Positions 60,518 through 64,000 of a DNA stretch of 64,000 nucleotides are shown in pieces (the first letter of the stretch is position 1; each line of letters starts with the position of its first letter). The stretch is taken from NCBI GenBank assembly GCA_039923495.1, contig JBDTCO010000064.1, forward strand, positions 1 through 64,000. The letters are read 5' to 3'. The notes under the pieces are model-generated. The model worked only from the letters and a program-made list of their open reading frames with translations, ran no database searches and had not been told where the DNA came from. Made by a program: the position numbers and the translations under genes. Source of the DNA: JBDTCO01 sp039923495 (GTDB lineage Bacteria; Myxococcota_A; Polyangia; Palsa-1104).

Positions 60518-62422
60518 CTACTTGAAGCCGAACGAAAAGGAAGCGTGGGTCTTCGAGCCGTTGAACTTCGGGAAGGCAATAGCCTGCATCTTGCCGTAGA
60601 TGCAGCTCGCGAACGCGCCCGTGGTCTGGCCATTGACCTTGACGCCCTGCACGGAGCCGGACCCCTTGATGATGAAGTCGAGGTCGACGTTGCGGAGGCT
60701 CGAGTTGCGCGAACGCTCCTCCATCATGCAGCCAGTGAGCAGTCTGAAGTTCTGCGTCATGACGCGCTGAACGGTCGGACCGTCGAGCGTCTCGTCGCCG
60801 CCGCTCTCGGACGCATCGCCGAGCACGGTGGTATCGTCGAAGACGTTCTTGCCATTCACCATCTTGCCGGCGCCCCTGTGCTTGCCTGGCGTCTTCTTCT
60901 CCGGCGGATCGACCTTCATCGTGACGTCGAACTTGAAGTCGGGATCGGAGCGCTCCTTGACGATGACGACCTTCGCCTTCTGGTGCTGCACGAACCAGAA
61001 GAGGCCCGCGCCGCCGCCGAGCGCGACGAGCAGCAGGATGGCGAGCAGTCCGACCACGCGACCGCGGTGCTTGTCGCGCGACGCGGACTCCATGCGGAGG
61101 CGCTCGTTCTCGGCGTTCATCGCGTCCGCCTGCAGCGCCATCTCGCGCAGCAGCGGGTGATCCTTCACGCGACGACGCTCACCATTCTCGGTGTCGACGA
61201 TGGTGTGCTCGCCCTGGATCTTGCCCTGTTCGATCTGCGCCTTGACGTCGCGCAGTGTGAACGGACCAAAGTCGAGCTTGTCCTTCTGGACGAGCCAGCG
61301 CTCGTGCGACTCGTCGACGCTGGAGAGCGCCGTGTCGACGTTGAATGATGCAGGCACGGGGCGCGGGGCTGCCGGCATGCCCGGCGAGCTCATCGGCGCT
61401 GCGCTCGCCGAGCGTGGCGGTGGCGGTGCGGAGGCGTGCGGAGGCGGCAGCTTCGGGATGCTCTGCGACGAAGCGCCCTGCGGAATCTTGGGCACCGCCG
61501 ACGACGAAGGAGCGGTCGCTGCCTTCGGAACAGACTGCGAGCTCGCGCTCACCGCACCCGGTGCACCGGCCGGCGCGATGTCCGGGCCGACCGCGTGCTG
61601 CAGCGCTTCCTTCAGCGTACCCATGTCGGGATAGCGGTTGGTCGGCTCGATGCGCAGCGCGGTGTCGAGGAACATGTCGATGGGCCGCGTGATGCCCTGC
61701 GCGATCGTGCTCGCCACGGCGACCGGCTGTGTCGGCGGCTGACCCGTGAGGATCTCGTAGAGCAGCGCGCCGGTGGAGTAGACGTCGGCGCGACGATCGA
61801 CGCGATCGGGCGAGCCGAGCGCTTCGGGCGCGAGGTTCGGCACCGCCTGCGCGACGACGCTCTTGCCACCCGACAGCAGGATCGCGCGTGCGACGCCGAG
61901 CTCGAGCACCTTCACGCGGCCTGCCGCCGTGATGTGCACCGAGCGCATCGACAGGCCGCCGTGCACAGAGCCGGCGTGGCTGTGCAGCGCCTGCAGCCCA
62001 TTGGCCAGGTGCGCGATGACGTTGTACGCGCCCTTCAGCGAGAACGGTTTGCCGGCAGCGCGCTTCTTCTCGTGCATCTCGGCGAGCGACTGCCCGTCGA
62101 GGTACTCGTAGACGACGTACGTTACGGTGCCGCGCTGCGAGAGCTCGTCGCCGAAGTCGAGCGGGACGGCGAGGTTCTTGTGGTCGAGGCCCGCGAGCTG
62201 CTCGATCTCCCGACGCACGGCCCCGCGCAGGCGCTGGTCACCGAACAGGCGCGAGTCGAGGATCTCGATGCTGACGAACGTCTGGTCCGCGCGGCGCTTC
62301 GCCTTGTAGAGGACGCCGAACGCGGACTCGCTCTGCGGCTCGATGATTTCGTAGCGGCCGCCGAGCACCGTTCCAGGAGAGACGGGCTGTTCGCCGCGAG
62401 AGGGGTTGCCTTGTGGATCCAT
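60518..62422 (-). CDS. Pseudokinase with GYF-like domain, TM helix and AgmX-type C-terminus
   Basis: A 634-residue protein with a protein-kinase fold (about 22-280) that has lost every catalytic residue I can check: the VAIK lysine is Glu53 (FVSIEIL), HRDLKPxN is HGGLSMRSV (154-162), and DFG is ELG (174-176). The structural APE (198-200) and DVYSTG motif remain. A Pro/Ser/Ala linker follows, then a GYF-like domain (about 372-427: RWLVQKDKLDFGPFTLRD, AQIEQGKIQGEH), a coiled coil, a TM helix (about 455-477) and a periplasmic AgmX/PglI-like domain with Cys565 and Cys607 (LLTGCMMEERS, AFASCIYGKMQAIAFP). ATG 62422 is preferred to the upstream frame at 62467. A scaffold or receptor role is likely. 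Confidence 0.9.
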   Translation of the reverse strand: MDPQGNPSRGEQPVSPGTVLGGRYEIIEPQSESAFGVLYKAKRRADQTFVSIEILDSRLFGDQRLRGAVRREIEQLAGLDHKNLAVPLDFGDELSQRGTVTYVVYEYLDGQSLAEMHEKKRAAGKPFSLKGAYNVIAHLANGLQALHSHAGSVHGGLSMRSVHITAAGRVKVLELGVARAILLSGGKSVVAQAVPNLAPEALGSPDRVDRRADVYSTGALLYEILTGQPPTQPVAVASTIAQGITRPIDMFLDTALRIEPTNRYPDMGTLKEALQHAVGPDIAPAGAPGAVSASSQSVPKAATAPSSSAVPKIPQGASSQSIPKLPPPHASAPPPPRSASAAPMSSPGMPAAPRPVPASFNVDTALSSVDESHERWLVQKDKLDFGPFTLRDVKAQIEQGKIQGEHTIVDTENGERRRVKDHPLLREMALQADAMNAENERLRMESASRDKHRGRVVGLLAILLLVALGGGAGLFWFVQHQKAKVVIVKERSDPDFKFDVTMKVDPPEKKTPGKHRGAGKMVNGKNVFDDTTVLGDASESGGDETLDGPTVQRVMTQNFRLLTGCMMEERSRNSSLRNVDLDFIIKGSGSVQGVKVNGQTTGAFASCIYGKMQAIAFPKFNGSKTHASFSFGFK

Positions 62423-62530
62423 CGACACGAGGCGGCGATGGTACGGGGGGCGAGACTGCCGCGTCAACGCGCGCGTTTGCCCTCGTTGCGGGCGAGACCG
62501 CGCGGGCGACTTCAGCGCCTACTTCCGCGC

Positions 62531-63019
62531 CTACTTAAGCACTACCGGCAAGTTCTTCGCCTGGGCGATCCACGCGACCAGATGGGCCTGGCTGGGGGGA
62601 TTCTCGCTGAGCTTCCGCAGCGCGTTCGCCTTCATGATCGCGTCCTCCGTGAGCGCGGCGTCCGCCTTCTGCAGGGCGGCGACCGTCGGTACGCCGACCG
62701 CGGTGAGGAGCCGCGCCACGTCGGGACCGACGCCGCGGACGCGCATGAGGTCGCAAAGCTTCACCCAGCCGTCGAGCACGCGCGGCGAGACGTGGATCTG
62801 CACAGCGAGCGCCTTGCGATCGCGCGGATCGCTCGCCTTCTCGAGGAGCGCGAAGGTGGTGGCGATGCCGGCGGTGCGCAGCCGGGCGGCCTCGTCCGCG
62901 GGGATGACCACGGGGACCTCCTCGAGCGCGTAGTTCGAGGCATGAGCGATGCTGCTCGATGCGCAGACGATGGACAGGCAGAGGGGGACGAGGAAAAACT
63001 TCACGGACTGGACGAGCAT
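62531..63019 (-). CDS. DUF4332-like helix-hairpin-helix secreted protein
   Basis: A 162-residue protein with a signal peptide (VKFFLVPLCLSIVCASSSIA). The mature part has paired HhH-like units (RTAGIATTFALLEKASDPRD and DLMRVRGVGPDVARLLTAVG, then VPTVAALQKADAALTED), typical of DUF4332. In other bacteria this fold occurs in DNA-binding proteins, but here it is exported. The final PSQAHLVAWIAQAKNLPVVL is a further helix. Its ATG lies inside the 3' end of the kinase gene upstream (19-nt overlap), so it is translated together with that kinase. Confidence 0.84.
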   Translation of the reverse strand: MLVQSVKFFLVPLCLSIVCASSSIAHASNYALEEVPVVIPADEAARLRTAGIATTFALLEKASDPRDRKALAVQIHVSPRVLDGWVKLCDLMRVRGVGPDVARLLTAVGVPTVAALQKADAALTEDAIMKANALRKLSENPPSQAHLVAWIAQAKNLPVVLK

Positions 63020-64000
63020 GGGGCCCTCCCTAGGAGTAGCTGGGACTGCGCGAGCGTGGCGGGATCTGAGTGCGCCGAGGCCAGCCGCTGCGCGGTACGA
63101 GCTTCGGTGCAGGCTGCGTCGTTGCCGAGCCGCGAGAGCAGCGATGCCAGGGCCTGACGGATGACGGGATCTTCTGGCGCGAGGGTCTTCGCGCGGTGCA
63201 TGTGGGCGAGCGCCTCGAGGCGATGGCCTCGCTTCTCCGCGACCTCGGCGGTGAGGCGCTCGAGCCGTGGCGTCTCGCCGTCGTGGTGGAGCGCCGTGAG
63301 GCGCGTCGCCGCCGCGTCGAGCTGGCCAGTGGCGATGAGCTCGTCCACGTCGGTGAGGAGCGCTCGGGGTGCGGACGGTGTCTCGGCCACTGCGGAGCGT
63401 TGACGCAGCCGGCTCACCCCGAGCGCACCTGCGGCGAGCACGATGAACGTCGCCACCGCGATCCACACGCCCGCGTTGCTGCGCGCCGGCTGCAGCTCGG
63501 AGTCGTAGATCGACGGCTCGACGATGGCCTCCTGCCCGGTCGGCTCGAGCGCGCCGACCTTCCCGGGCACGGTACGCTTGTCGCGCGAGCCGACTACCGA
63601 GACGGGTGTAGCGGTCGACGTGGGTCCCGTCGCCTCGCCGCGCTGCACGAGCGGGAGCAGCGCCTCCGCAACCGCGCCGGCCGACGCGTAGCGGTCCTTG
63701 GGCCGCTTCTCCAGGCAGCGCAGGATGATGGTCTCGAGCGCAGGTGGGATGTCGGGCGCGAGCTCGTGCGGCGGCTTCGGGATCTCGCGGACATGCTTCG
63801 TCAGCGTCTGGACGAACGTGTCGCCACGGAACGGCAGCACGCCCGTCGTCATGCGATAGAGCAGCACGCCGAGCGAGTAGAGATCCGTGCGTGCGTCGAG
63901 CGGCTCGCCCTGCGCCTGCTCCGGTGCCATGTACTCGGGCGTTCCGAAGACGGTGCCGTCGCGCGTGATCGAGTGGCTCTTCCCCGAGTCCGACGCGAGC
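63001..64000 (-). CDS. Ser/Thr protein kinase with TPR-like C-terminus (N-terminal part outside window)
   Basis: The C-terminal ~332 residues of a kinase. The activation segment ITRDGTVFGTPEYMAPEQAQ and DARTDLYSLGVLLYRMTTG are intact, so an active enzyme is likely, although the ATP site and HRD loop lie beyond the right edge. A linker, a TM helix (WIAVATFIVLAAGALGVSRL) and about 120 residues of TPR-like helices follow (LIATGQLDAAATRLTALHHD, ALAHMHRAKTLAPEDPVIRQ). The stop overlaps the DUF4332 gene start by 19 nt. The TPR part is outside the cytoplasm by topology and probably binds peptides or partner proteins. Confidence 0.92.
   Translation of the reverse strand, partial: LASDSGKSHSITRDGTVFGTPEYMAPEQAQGEPLDARTDLYSLGVLLYRMTTGVLPFRGDTFVQTLTKHVREIPKPPHELAPDIPPALETIILRCLEKRPKDRYASAGAVAEALLPLVQRGEATGPTSTATPVSVVGSRDKRTVPGKVGALEPTGQEAIVEPSIYDSELQPARSNAGVWIAVATFIVLAAGALGVSRLRQRSAVAETPSAPRALLTDVDELIATGQLDAAATRLTALHHDGETPRLERLTAEVAEKRGHRLEALAHMHRAKTLAPEDPVIRQALASLLSRLGNDAACTEARTAQRLASAHSDPATLAQSQLLLGRAPCSSSP

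Overview
The window is strongly GC-rich, densely coding DNA of a myxobacterium-like organism (phylum Myxococcota; family not determinable from the sequence alone). The evidence is the mix of gene families: three or four eukaryote-like Ser/Thr kinases with C-terminal PEGA, TPR or AgmX/PglI-type domains, several FHA proteins, many predicted lipoproteins, a TonB-dependent receptor, Cys-rich Stig1-like and Kelch-type surface proteins, and the housekeeping cluster tilS-ftsH-folP-cdaA-cdaR-glmM-pdxJ-acpS-nnr. I found no tRNA, rRNA, CRISPR array, insertion sequence or prophage, so this looks like core chromosome rather than an island.

Layout. 1-1821: the 3' end of serB, a lipoprotein and a small outer-membrane barrel. 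1825-7507 (minus strand): a membrane diguanylate cyclase, a 57-codon conserved-looking gene, a lipoprotein and an MMPL/RND permease. 7645-13233: a two-domain acyltransferase, a PEGA-type kinase and a Kelch lipoprotein. 13247-18317: a secreted protein, then an FHA-CpaF-like protein with a degenerate ATPase, a dual-FHA/TM/TPR protein and a SMI1/KNR4 protein in one plus-strand run. 18376-20571: acyltransferase-3 and 6-phosphogluconate dehydrogenase. 20668-26730: crotonase and two acyl-CoA dehydrogenases interleaved with envelope lipoproteins. 26742-27978: a ComEA-like HhH protein and a DUF4846 protein. 28064-34260: a deoxyhypusine-synthase-like enzyme, a degenerate sensor kinase, a large unknown protein and a Ser/Thr kinase. 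34264-39113 (minus): TonB receptor and P2-type ATPase. 39188-44350: YihY, polysaccharide deacetylase, an LPG-synthase-like (UPF0104) membrane protein and a second MMPL permease, an apparent envelope-lipid operon. 44481-57269: 5'-nucleotidase, then the housekeeping cluster. 57402-64000: an ECF-like sigma factor, a HEAT-repeat protein, a small unknown, a clear pseudokinase, a DUF4332 protein and the C-terminal part of another kinase.

Common themes. Much of the window concerns the cell envelope and phospho-signalling. A small periplasmic domain with two conserved cysteines (AgmX/PglI C-terminal type) recurs at least six times in five proteins: in two lipoproteins, a cupin protein and at the C-termini of one active-looking kinase and one pseudokinase. 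Three signalling enzymes have lost catalytic residues: the CpaF-like ATPase at 14027, the sensor kinase at 29088 and the pseudokinase at 60518. These, together with the deoxyhypusine-synthase-like operon, are the most likely places for undescribed biology. The cdaA-cdaR-glmM trio links c-di-AMP synthesis to peptidoglycan precursor supply, and sits between FtsH/folate genes and PLP/holo-ACP genes.
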